DNA of 35,545 nucleotides, from positions 10,458 to 46,002 of the forward strand of contig DFSS01000041.1 of assembly GCA_002381225.1 (NCBI GenBank), written 5' to 3'. This document shows, piece by piece, positions 23,282 through 29,847 of this stretch; within the stretch, counting starts at the first letter, position 1, and every line of letters starts with the position of its first letter. The DNA comes from Flavobacteriales bacterium UBA3431. GTDB taxonomy: Bacteria > Bacteroidota > Bacteroidia > Flavobacteriales > Schleiferiaceae. The notes beneath the pieces were generated by a model that saw only the letters and a program-made list of their open reading frames with translations, was not told the DNA's origin and did no database searches. A program made the position numbers and the translations under genes.

Positions 23282-24559
23282 CTATAGGGTTTGTTCAAAT
23301 TGGGTAAAAACTTTTTCCATGCGCTCGAGGGCTTCCTCCATTTGGCTTTCAGTAATTACCAAGGGCGGGGCAAAACGTATGATGTTTCCATGGGTTGGTT
23401 TGGCCAGAATTCCGGCGTCGCGCAATGCCAAACAAAGATCCCAGGCGGTACTCGACTCCGGGGAGTCATTGATTAATACGGCATTGAGCAAGCCTTTGCC
23501 CCGAATTCCTTTAATCAACGCTAAAGAGCCAATGCGTTGAGCCAGTCCTTCGCGAAACTGATTCCCACGGGCCCGAGCGTTCAGCATCAAGGCTTCGTCT
23601 TCCATGACGGATAGCGCCGCTTGCGCCACGTTGGCGGCAATCGGATTTCCTCCAAAGGTGGAGCCATGTTGGCCTGGGTGAATGGTGAGCATGATGGCAT
23701 CGTCAGCTAACACTGCGCTCACCGGATATACCCCTCCTGACAGGGCCTTGCCGAGGATGAGGATGTCCGCACGGGTATACGTGTTCGGATTTCGCTCACA
23801 GCGCCCCGTTTGGCACCCACAATCGCCACAGGTAGCGAGCCAAGAGCCGGTCCGGCCAATCCCCGTTTGGATTTCATCCGCCATGAGCAAGACCCCATGG
23901 GCTTGGCAGAGTTCAGCCGCCTTGGACACAAAGTGGGAATCGGGCACCACGACCCCAGCTTCTCCCTGAATGGGCTCTACCAAGAATCCCGCGACGTGGG
24001 GGTCTTCCAATGCTTTTGCCAGGGCAGGTATATCGTTGTACGGAATGCGTTCAAAGCCGGGCATGTAGGGTCCAAACCCTGCATAGCTGTCCGGATCACT
24101 CGAAAAGGAAATGATGGTGCTCGTGCGGCCGTGGAAGTTTTCTCCACAAACAATAATTTTTGCCTGATTGGCCGGGATTCCTTTGACATCATAGGCCCAC
24201 CGTCGACACAGCTTGATGGCCGTTTCTACCGCTTCCGCACCACTGTTCATGGCTAAGACTTTGTCATAGCCAAAGCGCTCGGTAATGGCTTTTTCAAAGG
24301 GTCCAAGTTGGGCATTGTAAAAGGCCCGAGAGGTCAGCGCAAGTGTTTTCGCTTGGTCCACCAAGGCACCCACAATTCGGGGGTGACCATGACCCTGGTT
24401 TACCGCAGAATAGGCGCTCAAGAAGTCAAAATAAGCCTTTCCCTCCACGTCCCAGACCATGACGCCTTCTCCCCGTTCTAGGACAACGGGCAGGGGATGG
24501 TAATTGTGCGCGCCGTAGCGGGCTTCGAGGTCCATATAATCGGTGGAAGTGTGGGCCAT
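23282..24559 (-). CDS. rocD: Ornithine--oxo-acid aminotransferase
   Basis: 425 aa, class III PLP aminotransferase. The PLP lysine is in LILGKALSGGVYPVSAVLADD; the GQHGSTFGGNPIA motif and GGNPIAANVA follow. AVNQGHGHPRI, MNSGAEAVETAIKLCRRWAYDVKGIP and LMADEIQTGIGRTG are the standard ornithine aminotransferase segments. It converts ornithine and 2-oxoglutarate to glutamate-5-semialdehyde and glutamate, linking arginine breakdown and proline. A cysteine-rich insertion (CGDCGCQTGRC) lies just before the PLP-lysine region and is absent in Bacillus RocD. The start is supported by a TATCTTTG box 16 bases upstream. Confidence 0.95.
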   Translation of the reverse strand: MAHTSTDYMDLEARYGAHNYHPLPVVLERGEGVMVWDVEGKAYFDFLSAYSAVNQGHGHPRIVGALVDQAKTLALTSRAFYNAQLGPFEKAITERFGYDKVLAMNSGAEAVETAIKLCRRWAYDVKGIPANQAKIIVCGENFHGRTSTIISFSSDPDSYAGFGPYMPGFERIPYNDIPALAKALEDPHVAGFLVEPIQGEAGVVVPDSHFVSKAAELCQAHGVLLMADEIQTGIGRTGSWLATCGDCGCQTGRCERNPNTYTRADILILGKALSGGVYPVSAVLADDAIMLTIHPGQHGSTFGGNPIAANVAQAALSVMEDEALMLNARARGNQFREGLAQRIGSLALIKGIRGKGLLNAVLINDSPESSTAWDLCLALRDAGILAKPTHGNIIRFAPPLVITESQMEEALERMEKVFTQFEQTL

Positions 24560-24575
24560 AGATCGATGTTTTCCT

Positions 24576-24607
24576 CAAAGATAAGGCCCATTCGAAGAGT
24601 ATCTTTG
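24576..24607. promoter_or_regulatory. Mirrored TATCTTTG boxes driving rocD and rlmD
   Basis: CAAAGATA (24576-24583; TATCTTTG on the minus strand toward rocD) and TATCTTTG (24600-24607; toward rlmD) are exact inverted copies separated by 16 bases. Both fit the Bacteroidetes -7 consensus, and rlmD ATG follows its box after 4 bases. -33 elements are weak. Confidence 0.65.
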
Positions 24608-24611
24608 GGGG

Positions 24612-26030
24612 ATGATATTAGAAGGTATTCGCATGGAGCGCGCCGGCGGGCGAGGCATTTGTATCGCCCATGCCCCCGATGGCAAAACCATCCTCGTTGC
24701 CGGCGCTGCGCCGGGTGACATCGCCACCATCAAGGTCCTCCGTAAGAAAAAAAAGCACCTCGAAGCGGTGATTGAACGGCTGGAGACCCCCTCCCCCCAT
24801 CGGGTCGCGCCCACGTGTGAATATGCCGCGCACTGTGGCGGATGCAGCTGGCAGCATGTAGCCTATCCCGAACAAGCGCGATTCAAGGATGTCGAGGTTC
24901 AAGAAAACCTTCGCCGCATCGGCGGTCTGTCCTGCGCCGACACCCGGCCCATTGTACCGGCCCCAGCTCCATTTCGGTACCGAAATAAGCTCGAATTCAG
25001 TTTTTCGGCCAGCCGCTGGCTGACCTGGGATGAAATCGCTTCGAAGCAACCCATGGACACGTCCCATGCGCTGGGTTTCCACGTACCTGGCATGTGGGAC
25101 AAAATCATGGACATCGAAACCTGCCATCTGCAGCCCGAACCCTCCAATGCCATCAAAAATTTCATCCGAAGCTATGCGGTGGAGCATGCCTTGACGTTTT
25201 TCCATCCCCGCGAGAAGCATGGCTTGCTTCGCACCTTGATGCTCCGCTGCACCCAAGCCGGCGAATGGATGGTCGTCGTGCAGTTTTATGAAGCCCCAGA
25301 AGAGGCCGGACTTGCGCTGCTCGCCGCCGTTCAACAAGCATTTCCTGAGATTGTGAGCCTGTATTATGCCCACAATCCCAAACCCAATGACAGCCTATAC
25401 GACCTGGATCTCCAGCTCTTTTACGGGGTGAGTTATTTGACTGAGCACATGCCGTCGGCTATTCCTGGCGGGCGAGCCCTTTCCTTCCGCATCGGCCCGA
25501 AGAGTTTTTACCAAACCAATCCGGAGCAAGCCCACCGTCTCTACAGCGAGGCGTTGGCGCTGGCTGACTTAAAAGGCGGTGAAACTGTCTATGATCTCTA
25601 CACAGGCACTGGGACCATTGCGCTCTTTATGGCCCAAGTGGCGGGCAAAGTAGTCGGCGTCGAATCCGTCCCCGAAGCGATTGAGGCCGCCCGGGAAAAT
25701 GCGCGAGCCAACCAACTCACCAATGCCCACTTCGAAGTGGGCGACATGCGACATGCCTTCAGTGAAGAGCTGTGGGACCGCTATGGCAAACCGGATGTCC
25801 TGGTCACCGATCCTCCGCGGGATGGAATGCACCCCAAGGTGGTAGAACGCCTATTAGCCCTAGACATTCCCCGCATTGTCTATGTTTCGTGCAATTCGGC
25901 GACGCAAGCCCGGGACATCGCCTTACTAAGCGAGGCCTATGATGTAGCCACCGTGCAGGCCGTGGATATGTTCCCCCAGACCCACCATGTGGAAAACATC
26001 GCCCTTCTCACCCGCAAGACGCATGCCTGA
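24612..26030 (+). CDS. rlmD: 23S rRNA (uracil-5-)-methyltransferase, RlmD/RumA family
   Basis: 472 aa. An N-terminal TRAM-like beta-barrel (residues 1-55) precedes cysteines for an iron-sulfur cluster (CEYAAHCGGCSW: Cys69, Cys75, Cys78; a fourth in ETCHLQPE). The Rossmann methyltransferase core has YDLYTGTGTIALFMAQ, VTDPPRDGMHP and the catalytic VSCNSATQARD. Such enzymes make m5U in 23S rRNA (U1939 by RlmD, or both U747 and U1939 by related RlmCD). The exact site cannot be fixed here. It begins 4 bases after a promoter box and overlaps the next gene by 8 bases. Confidence 0.92.
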   Translation: MILEGIRMERAGGRGICIAHAPDGKTILVAGAAPGDIATIKVLRKKKKHLEAVIERLETPSPHRVAPTCEYAAHCGGCSWQHVAYPEQARFKDVEVQENLRRIGGLSCADTRPIVPAPAPFRYRNKLEFSFSASRWLTWDEIASKQPMDTSHALGFHVPGMWDKIMDIETCHLQPEPSNAIKNFIRSYAVEHALTFFHPREKHGLLRTLMLRCTQAGEWMVVVQFYEAPEEAGLALLAAVQQAFPEIVSLYYAHNPKPNDSLYDLDLQLFYGVSYLTEHMPSAIPGGRALSFRIGPKSFYQTNPEQAHRLYSEALALADLKGGETVYDLYTGTGTIALFMAQVAGKVVGVESVPEAIEAARENARANQLTNAHFEVGDMRHAFSEELWDRYGKPDVLVTDPPRDGMHPKVVERLLALDIPRIVYVSCNSATQARDIALLSEAYDVATVQAVDMFPQTHHVENIALLTRKTHA

Positions 26031-26625
26031 TCGCGCAGAATACTGGGAGCAGCGCTATCAAGAAGCGCAAATAGGCTGGGACCTTCAGGGCCCAACCCCG
26101 GCCCTGCAAGCGGCCGCAGAAGCCTTCCCAAAGGATGCTCGCATTCTGATTCCAGGCTGCGGAATGGGCTGGGATGGCGAAGCGTTGCACCGGCAGGGCT
26201 TTACCCAGGTCTACCTCTCGGATTGGGCCCCCAGCGCCAAAGCCCACTTTCTCGAGCGGGTCCCCGACTTCCCTGAAGACCGGTTTATAACGGGTGATTT
26301 TTTCACTTGGGCCGACAACGAGGCCGTTCATGGCCAGTTTGACTATATTTTGGAGTGCACCTTTTATTGCGCCATTCCTCCGGCTATGCGGGCCGACTAT
26401 GCTCAGGCCATGGCCCATTTGCTGCGACCCGGTGGGCAATTGTTGGGCCTCCTTTTCACCTTCCCCTTGACCGAACAGGGACCGCCATTTGGGGGCAGCC
26501 TGGAAGAATACACCCTTCGATTTGGCGCACCGTTCAGGTTGGATCGCCTCGGCCCCAGCCCTTTAAGCATCGCCCCACGGGCCGAAAAAGAAGTTTTTTT
26601 CTGCGCTACATTGCATACATCATGA
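26023..26625 (+). CDS. Class I SAM-dependent methyltransferase, TPMT-like family
   Basis: 200 aa. It opens with the TPMT-family pattern (YWEQRYQEAQIGWDLQGPTPAL) and has motif I as ILIPGCGMGWDGEAL, then LSDWAPSAKAHFLERV, an ECTFYCAIPPAMR segment and a core beta-hairpin (GGQLLGLLFTFPL). Thiopurine-methyltransferase-type proteins methylate sulfur, selenium, tellurium or halides in different lineages, so the substrate is uncertain. ATG 26023 was chosen because the first 12 residues of the longer frame come from the end of rlmD. It overlaps both neighbours (8 and 4 bases), so it is in an operon. Confidence 0.85.
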   Translation: MPDRAEYWEQRYQEAQIGWDLQGPTPALQAAAEAFPKDARILIPGCGMGWDGEALHRQGFTQVYLSDWAPSAKAHFLERVPDFPEDRFITGDFFTWADNEAVHGQFDYILECTFYCAIPPAMRADYAQAMAHLLRPGGQLLGLLFTFPLTEQGPPFGGSLEEYTLRFGAPFRLDRLGPSPLSIAPRAEKEVFFCATLHTS

Positions 26626-27122
26626 CAGAACGCACGCTTATTCTTGATCCCGACCGTATTCAGCGCATGCTCGAACGCATGGCCTGGCAAATTGTCGAAC
26701 GCCATGCACACGAAGAGGAAGTCATTCTAGTCGGCATCAGCAAGTCCGGGTTTCGATTGGCAGAACGGCTCCACGACCGCTTGCAGGGCATCTTTTCTGG
26801 CCGTGTCACCTTGGCCGAAATTTCTGTCAATAAACGGGAACCCGCCGCAGGACCCACGGAGTGCGCCTTGACGCCCGCCCAATTTCAAGAACAAAATATA
26901 GTCGTGATTGATGACGTGCTGAACACCGGCGCGACGTTGATGTATGCGGTGCATTACTTCCTACAGGCCCCCATTAAGCGACTGTCTACGGCGGTCTTGA
27001 TCGACCGAAACTTCAAGCAATTTCCCATCAAAGCGGACATTAAGGGCATGAGCTTGTCCACGAGTCTTCACGACCGCGTGGAAGTTGATCTCGACGGCAC
27101 TGAGGCCGTCTACCTCGTTTAA
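26622..27122 (+). CDS. PyrR-like phosphoribosyltransferase family protein
   Basis: 166 aa with a phosphoribosyltransferase fold. The PRPP-binding motif VVIDDVLNTGATL sits at about residues 89-101, with VILVGISKSGFRLAERL before it and ISVNKREPAAG as the flexible loop. This resembles PyrR/uracil phosphoribosyltransferase-type proteins, which make UMP from uracil or bind pyr mRNA. No pyrimidine operon is near. Assignment as enzyme or regulator is open. It starts at ATG 26622 overlapping the methyltransferase stop (ATGA), and its end overlaps the convergent aroK by 4 bases. Confidence 0.85.
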   Translation: MTERTLILDPDRIQRMLERMAWQIVERHAHEEEVILVGISKSGFRLAERLHDRLQGIFSGRVTLAEISVNKREPAAGPTECALTPAQFQEQNIVVIDDVLNTGATLMYAVHYFLQAPIKRLSTAVLIDRNFKQFPIKADIKGMSLSTSLHDRVEVDLDGTEAVYLV

Positions 27123-27646
27123 CCCCTTTTTTCGGTGGCACTCAGTGCCAACAAAACCTCGAGAGCATCCTCTTTTTCCACCGGGATACGCACCTCCGCA
27201 CGCTCATAAAAGGCCATGCGTTCAAGGAGATGCTTCCCTATGAACTCGGCATAGCCATCCAAGGGCACCCCAGCCAACAGGGGGCGTTCATTCCCGGCTA
27301 GCGCAGAATCTTGAAGCCGTTTCGTTAAAAATCCCACTCCCGCGTGCAGGTAGATGGTCGTGCCCAAGCCTTCCATGACCTGCATGTTGTCATAAAAACA
27401 AGGTGTCCCACCACCCACCGAGAGAATGCCCGTTAAGCTTTGGGTGTTCGCGAGCGCCGCGCGTTCCAGCTTTCTAAATGCCAATTCGCCCCGAGTCTTA
27501 ATGTATTCAGAAATAGGCATTTGAATCTCCGCTTCGAGACGCTGATCCAAGTCATGCCATGGTAGGCCCGAGGCCTTGGCCCACCGCTTCGCCAAGGTGG
27601 ATTTTCCGACGCCCATGTAGCCGAGGAGGTAATAGCGTTTCTGCAT
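27119..27646 (-). CDS. aroK: Shikimate kinase
   Basis: 175 aa. The Walker A loop is GYMGVGKST (Lys15). WHDLDQRLE carries the shikimate-binding Asp, GELAFRKLE the arginine region, LSVGGGTPCF the GGG motif, and GNERPLL the lid arginine. The enzyme phosphorylates shikimate at C3 with ATP on the way to chorismate and aromatic amino acids. The start MQKRYYLLGYMG at 27646 is preferred; a TATTTTTG box lies only 3 bases before it, so the mRNA may be leaderless. Confidence 0.95.
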   Translation of the reverse strand: MQKRYYLLGYMGVGKSTLAKRWAKASGLPWHDLDQRLEAEIQMPISEYIKTRGELAFRKLERAALANTQSLTGILSVGGGTPCFYDNMQVMEGLGTTIYLHAGVGFLTKRLQDSALAGNERPLLAGVPLDGYAEFIGKHLLERMAFYERAEVRIPVEKEDALEVLLALSATEKRG

Positions 27647-27649
27647 GCC

Positions 27650-27657
27650 CAAAAATA
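27650..27657 (-). promoter_or_regulatory. -7 box (TATTTTTG) for aroK
   Basis: TAnnTTTG match on the minus strand, 3 bases before the aroK ATG. No good -33 element at 17-23 bases. Confidence 0.5.
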
Positions 27658-27675
27658 TTGGAATTTTCCCGGGCA

Positions 27676-27709
27676 TTTGGGGTGAGAATGAAGTTTCTCG
27701 CTATATTTG
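27676..27709 (+). promoter_or_regulatory. Promoter of the tRNA-Lys/tRNA-Leu pair
   Basis: TTTG (27676-27679), 22 bases, then TATATTTG (27702-27709). Both elements match the Bacteroidetes housekeeping promoter, and the first tRNA begins 24 bases later. Confidence 0.75.
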
Positions 27710-27733
27710 CACCCTCGTTTGAAAAGCGAGAAT

Positions 27734-27806
27734 GACTCGATAGCTCAGCTGGTAGAGCAATACACTTTTAATGTATGGGTCCTGGGTTCGAGCCCCAGTC
27801 GAGTCA
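27734..27806 (+). tRNA. tRNA-Lys(TTT)
   Basis: 73 bases. The acceptor stem GACTCGA/TCGAGTC pairs fully, with discriminator A. The anticodon stem ATACA/TGTAT encloses loop CTTTTAA, anticodon TTT. D-arm GCTC/GAGC and T-arm CTGGG/CCCAG with TTCGAGC are standard. CCA is not encoded. Confidence 0.97.
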
Positions 27807-27812
27807 CAAAAT

Positions 27813-27895
27813 GCCCTGGTGGTGAAATTGGTAGACACGCCATCTTGAGGGGGTGGTGACCTACGGTCGTGCTGGTTCGAGTCCAGTCCAGGGCA
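27813..27895 (+). tRNA. tRNA-Leu(GAG)
   Basis: 83 bases with the long variable arm of class II tRNAs (TGACCTACGGTCGT). Acceptor GCCCTGG/CCAGGGC, discriminator A; anticodon loop TTGAGGG gives GAG, reading CUC/CUU. It lies 6 bases after tRNA-Lys, so the two are co-transcribed. CCA is not encoded. Confidence 0.96.
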
Positions 27896-27920
27896 CTGAA
27901 AGAACAACAAACCCATAGCC

Positions 27921-27955
27921 AAACACGCAAAGCCCATCGCTTGCGTGTTTTTTTT
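27921..27955 (+). terminator. Terminator after tRNA-Lys/tRNA-Leu
   Basis: A perfect 10-bp stem AAACACGCAA (27921-27930)/TTGCGTGTTT (27941-27950), 10-base loop, followed by a run of Ts to 27955. Confidence 0.9.
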
Positions 27956-27995
27956 GGCCTGAACTTTGACATCTTTCCCGCGTTTCTCCTGTATG

Positions 27996-28535
27996 ATGAC
28001 TCTTATTCCCATGCGCTTGCCCTCCTTGTTTTCACGTCTCGCCCTCTGCGTGACGTTGTGTGCAACCCTCTCATGCCAAGCCCAAACCCCTTCAACACCC
28101 ATGTCCGAAAATTTCCCTGTTCAAAAAACGGAAGCAGAATGGCTCCGCGAATTAGGCCCTGAACGCTACCGGATTGTTCGCCAAAAAGGCACGGAATATC
28201 CCGGAACAGGCGAATACGACAAACACTTTGAAGCGGGAACCTACCGCTGCGCTGGGTGCAACACCCCGCTTTTCTCATCGGCGGGGAAATTTGACGCACA
28301 TTGCGGTTGGCCAAGTTTTGATCAAGAGGTCCAAAATGGAATCGTCGCGGAAAAAAGAGATTTCACGCATGGCATGGTTCGCACGGAGATTCTATGCAGT
28401 CAGTGTGGTGGCCACCTTGGACACGTCTTTGACGACGGACCAACAGAAACGGGGCTACGCTATTGCGTCAATAGCTTGAGTTTGACCTTCGAGCCAGAAG
28501 CAGACAGCACCGCTACAGGTTCCCCCAACCAATAA
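27996..28535 (+). CDS. msrB: Exported peptide-methionine (R)-S-oxide reductase
   Basis: About 179 aa. An N-terminal signal sequence (hydrophobic LALCVTLCATLSC, followed by QAQTPST) suggests export, possibly lipid-anchored at the Cys; the lipobox is imperfect. The MsrB domain follows: zinc CxxC pairs in YRCAGCNTPLF and ILCSQCGGHLGH, GWPSF, FDDGPTETGLRYCVNSLSL with the catalytic Cys. MsrB reduces methionine-R-sulfoxide in proteins using thioredoxin or similar donors. An exported form would repair envelope proteins. The start could be 27993, 27996 or 28011; all keep the signal. No promoter consensus is clear. Confidence 0.92.
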   Translation: MTLIPMRLPSLFSRLALCVTLCATLSCQAQTPSTPMSENFPVQKTEAEWLRELGPERYRIVRQKGTEYPGTGEYDKHFEAGTYRCAGCNTPLFSSAGKFDAHCGWPSFDQEVQNGIVAEKRDFTHGMVRTEILCSQCGGHLGHVFDDGPTETGLRYCVNSLSLTFEPEADSTATGSPNQ

Positions 28536-28596
28536 GATCTGTGTCACCCTTATTCATGGCGTGCAACGTTCCGTCCCCTTCCCACATCTTGATGGC

Positions 28597-28962
28597 ATGA
28601 AACACTTCTTTCTACTTCCTGTTGCCGCTCTCCTAAGTTTGGCCTGCGATCCTAATCCCATCTACTGCGACCTTTCCTTCCAAACCGTGGGATTCACCTG
28701 GACGGATAGCACCCAGGTACCCGATCACGTGGTCGCTGTCATCCGCGAAACCCAAGACAGCCTCACTACCCAATTTGAGAGCACTCCGGGATATTATCCT
28801 GTGGTTACCGACGAGCACCGCGCCTTGTTTTATACCCATGTCTACCATGTGGATGTCTATGTCTACAACGAACTGGACAGCCTAATGATTCAAAACGAGT
28901 ATGTTATCACAGCCGATGACTGCCACATCATAAAAAATAGCGGACCCGAATATCTTCCATAA
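28597..28962 (+). CDS. Small lipoprotein-like hypothetical protein
   Basis: 121 aa. N-terminus MKHFFLLPVAALLSLACDPNP looks like a lipoprotein signal with Cys19 as the anchor. The mature part is predicted beta-rich (SFQTVGFTWTDSTQVPDHVVAVIRET, and VYHVDVYVYNELDSLM) with a C-terminal cysteine (DDCHIIK) that could pair with the one after the signal (IYCDLS). No named family is recognised. ATG 28597 puts the signal at the N-terminus; the longer frame from 28561 is rejected. Confidence 0.65.
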   Translation: MKHFFLLPVAALLSLACDPNPIYCDLSFQTVGFTWTDSTQVPDHVVAVIRETQDSLTTQFESTPGYYPVVTDEHRALFYTHVYHVDVYVYNELDSLMIQNEYVITADDCHIIKNSGPEYLP

Positions 28963-28990
28963 AAGCGCTGCAAAATGTGCGAATTGCGAT

Positions 28991-28998
28991 TATATTTG
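28991..28998 (+). promoter_or_regulatory. -7 box (TATATTTG) for tRNA-Val
   Basis: Identical to the box before tRNA-Lys and placed 13 bases before the tRNA. No matching TTTG at the -33 distance is seen. Confidence 0.55.
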
Positions 28999-29011
28999 CA
29001 CCTCAATAATC

Positions 29012-29086
29012 GGGAGATTAGCTCAGCTGGTTCAGAGCACCTCGTTTACACCGAGGGGGTCGGGGGTTCGAACCCCTCATCTCCCA
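29012..29086 (+). tRNA. tRNA-Val(TAC)
   Basis: 75 bases. Acceptor GGGAGAT/ATCTCCC with discriminator A; anticodon stem CCTCG/CGAGG, loop TTTACAC, anticodon TAC (GUA and wobble). T-arm GGGGG/CCCC-type with TTCGAAC. CCA is not encoded. Confidence 0.97.
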
Positions 29087-29088
29087 CA

Positions 29089-29119
29089 AGCCGCAGGAGA
29101 CTGCGGCTTTTTTTATTTT
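29089..29119 (+). terminator. Terminator after tRNA-Val
   Basis: 8-bp stem AGCCGCAG (29089-29096)/CTGCGGCT (29101-29108), GAGA loop, then TTTTTTT and ATTTT. Confidence 0.92.
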
Positions 29120-29144
29120 AGCCCCAATTCCAACTTCACATTCC

Positions 29145-29483
29145 ATGGGTACCACCGCTCGTTTAGCCCTCGCCTCCATCGTTCTCGCCGTTGTGTTCAC
29201 CTACGCACTCAACCCGATACCCAAACAGCATCAGGAAGAAGCCATCTCGCAGGGCCAAGAATACCTTAAAAGCCAAGCACAAGAAGCCGGACTTCAAGGG
29301 AGTTTGGTCTCCTGGGGGAGTGCACAACTCGCTGAAATGACTATTAGCGTGCAGAACTACACCACATACGCCCTTTTTTCAACGGCAGAGATCTTCGTAG
29401 CCGGAGTACACAGAGGCGAGAGTTTTGGCTGCGCTGGAAAGGTGTGGATTCTTTGGAGCGAAATTCCCAAAGAAAATCCATAA
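29145..29483 (+). CDS. Small membrane-anchored protein, DUF4359-like
   Basis: 112 aa with one N-terminal hydrophobic helix (residues 5-21, ALASIVLAVVFTYALNP). The rest has a C-terminal pattern reminiscent of DUF4359 (NYTTYALFSTAEIFVAGVHRGESFGCAGKVWILW). DUF4359 has no known function and the match is by memory, so it is tentative. It lies between tRNA-Val and a minus-strand small gene and ends at a hairpin that can serve the opposing gene. Confidence 0.6.
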   Translation: MGTTARLALASIVLAVVFTYALNPIPKQHQEEAISQGQEYLKSQAQEAGLQGSLVSWGSAQLAEMTISVQNYTTYALFSTAEIFVAGVHRGESFGCAGKVWILWSEIPKENP

Positions 29484-29509
29484 AAAAAGGGTGCCAAATG
29501 GGCACCCTT
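29482..29509. terminator. Hairpin terminator between two small convergent genes
   Basis: 9-bp stem AAGGGTGCC (29487-29495)/GGCACCCTT (29501-29509), 5-base loop. The run of seven As (29482-29488) gives a T-run on the minus strand, so it mainly serves the minus-strand gene; the plus-strand tail is only weakly T-rich. Confidence 0.8.
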
Positions 29510-29536
29510 GAATTTCTTGGTTTGGTTGCTTAAAGC

Positions 29537-29755
29537 TTACTTCGATACGTTGTATCCTAAGCTTGTCAAGTAATCAATTCGCTCCTGAACAACCGCTTCT
29601 TCACGGCGTGCAAGTTCCTTTGAGAAGCTCTTTATCAAACCCTCCAATTCTTCGGATGAAAACTTCCCCAAAAATTGCGAAGCGAAAAGGCTTTTCAATG
29701 TCTTGTTGTTGTTCTGATTTTCGCGAAAATGTGCTACAAGTTGACCTGGAGTCAT
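29537..29755 (-). CDS. Small helical protein of unknown function, 72 aa
   Basis: 72 aa, mainly charged alpha-helix (SSEELEGLIKSFSKELARREEAVVQERIDYLTSLGYNVSK), no signal or membrane helix. No family is recognised. A consensus promoter (TTTG, 19 bases, TATTTTTG at 29788-29781) lies in the AT-rich gap upstream, and a strong hairpin lies downstream, so it is a complete, independent transcription unit, which supports a real gene. Confidence 0.65.
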   Translation of the reverse strand: MTPGQLVAHFRENQNNNKTLKSLFASQFLGKFSSEELEGLIKSFSKELARREEAVVQERIDYLTSLGYNVSK

Positions 29756-29780
29756 ATCCTATTTGTTTATGATTATGAGC

Positions 29781-29811
29781 CAAAAATAGCGATTATTTTT
29801 TCTCCCACAAA
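29781..29811 (-). promoter_or_regulatory. Consensus promoter of the 72-aa gene
   Basis: On the minus strand TTTG (29811-29808), 19 bases, TATTTTTG (29788-29781). It fits both -33 and -7 elements with standard spacing; the start codon is 25 bases after the box. It is the most complete promoter match in the window for a protein gene. Confidence 0.7.
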
Positions 29812-29847
29812 AAAATATTCGTTTTTAGTCATTTATAGCGGATCAAT

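Noticed and set aside
27701..28102. Open frame antisense to tRNA-Lys and tRNA-Leu
   Set aside because: It overlaps two confident tRNA genes and the start of msrB.
27734..29086. tRNA genes as an integration site for a mobile element
   Set aside because: No direct repeat of a tRNA 3' end, integrase or foreign-looking gene lies beside them.
29018..29200. 60-codon frame antisense to tRNA-Val
   Set aside because: It translates tRNA sequence on the wrong strand.
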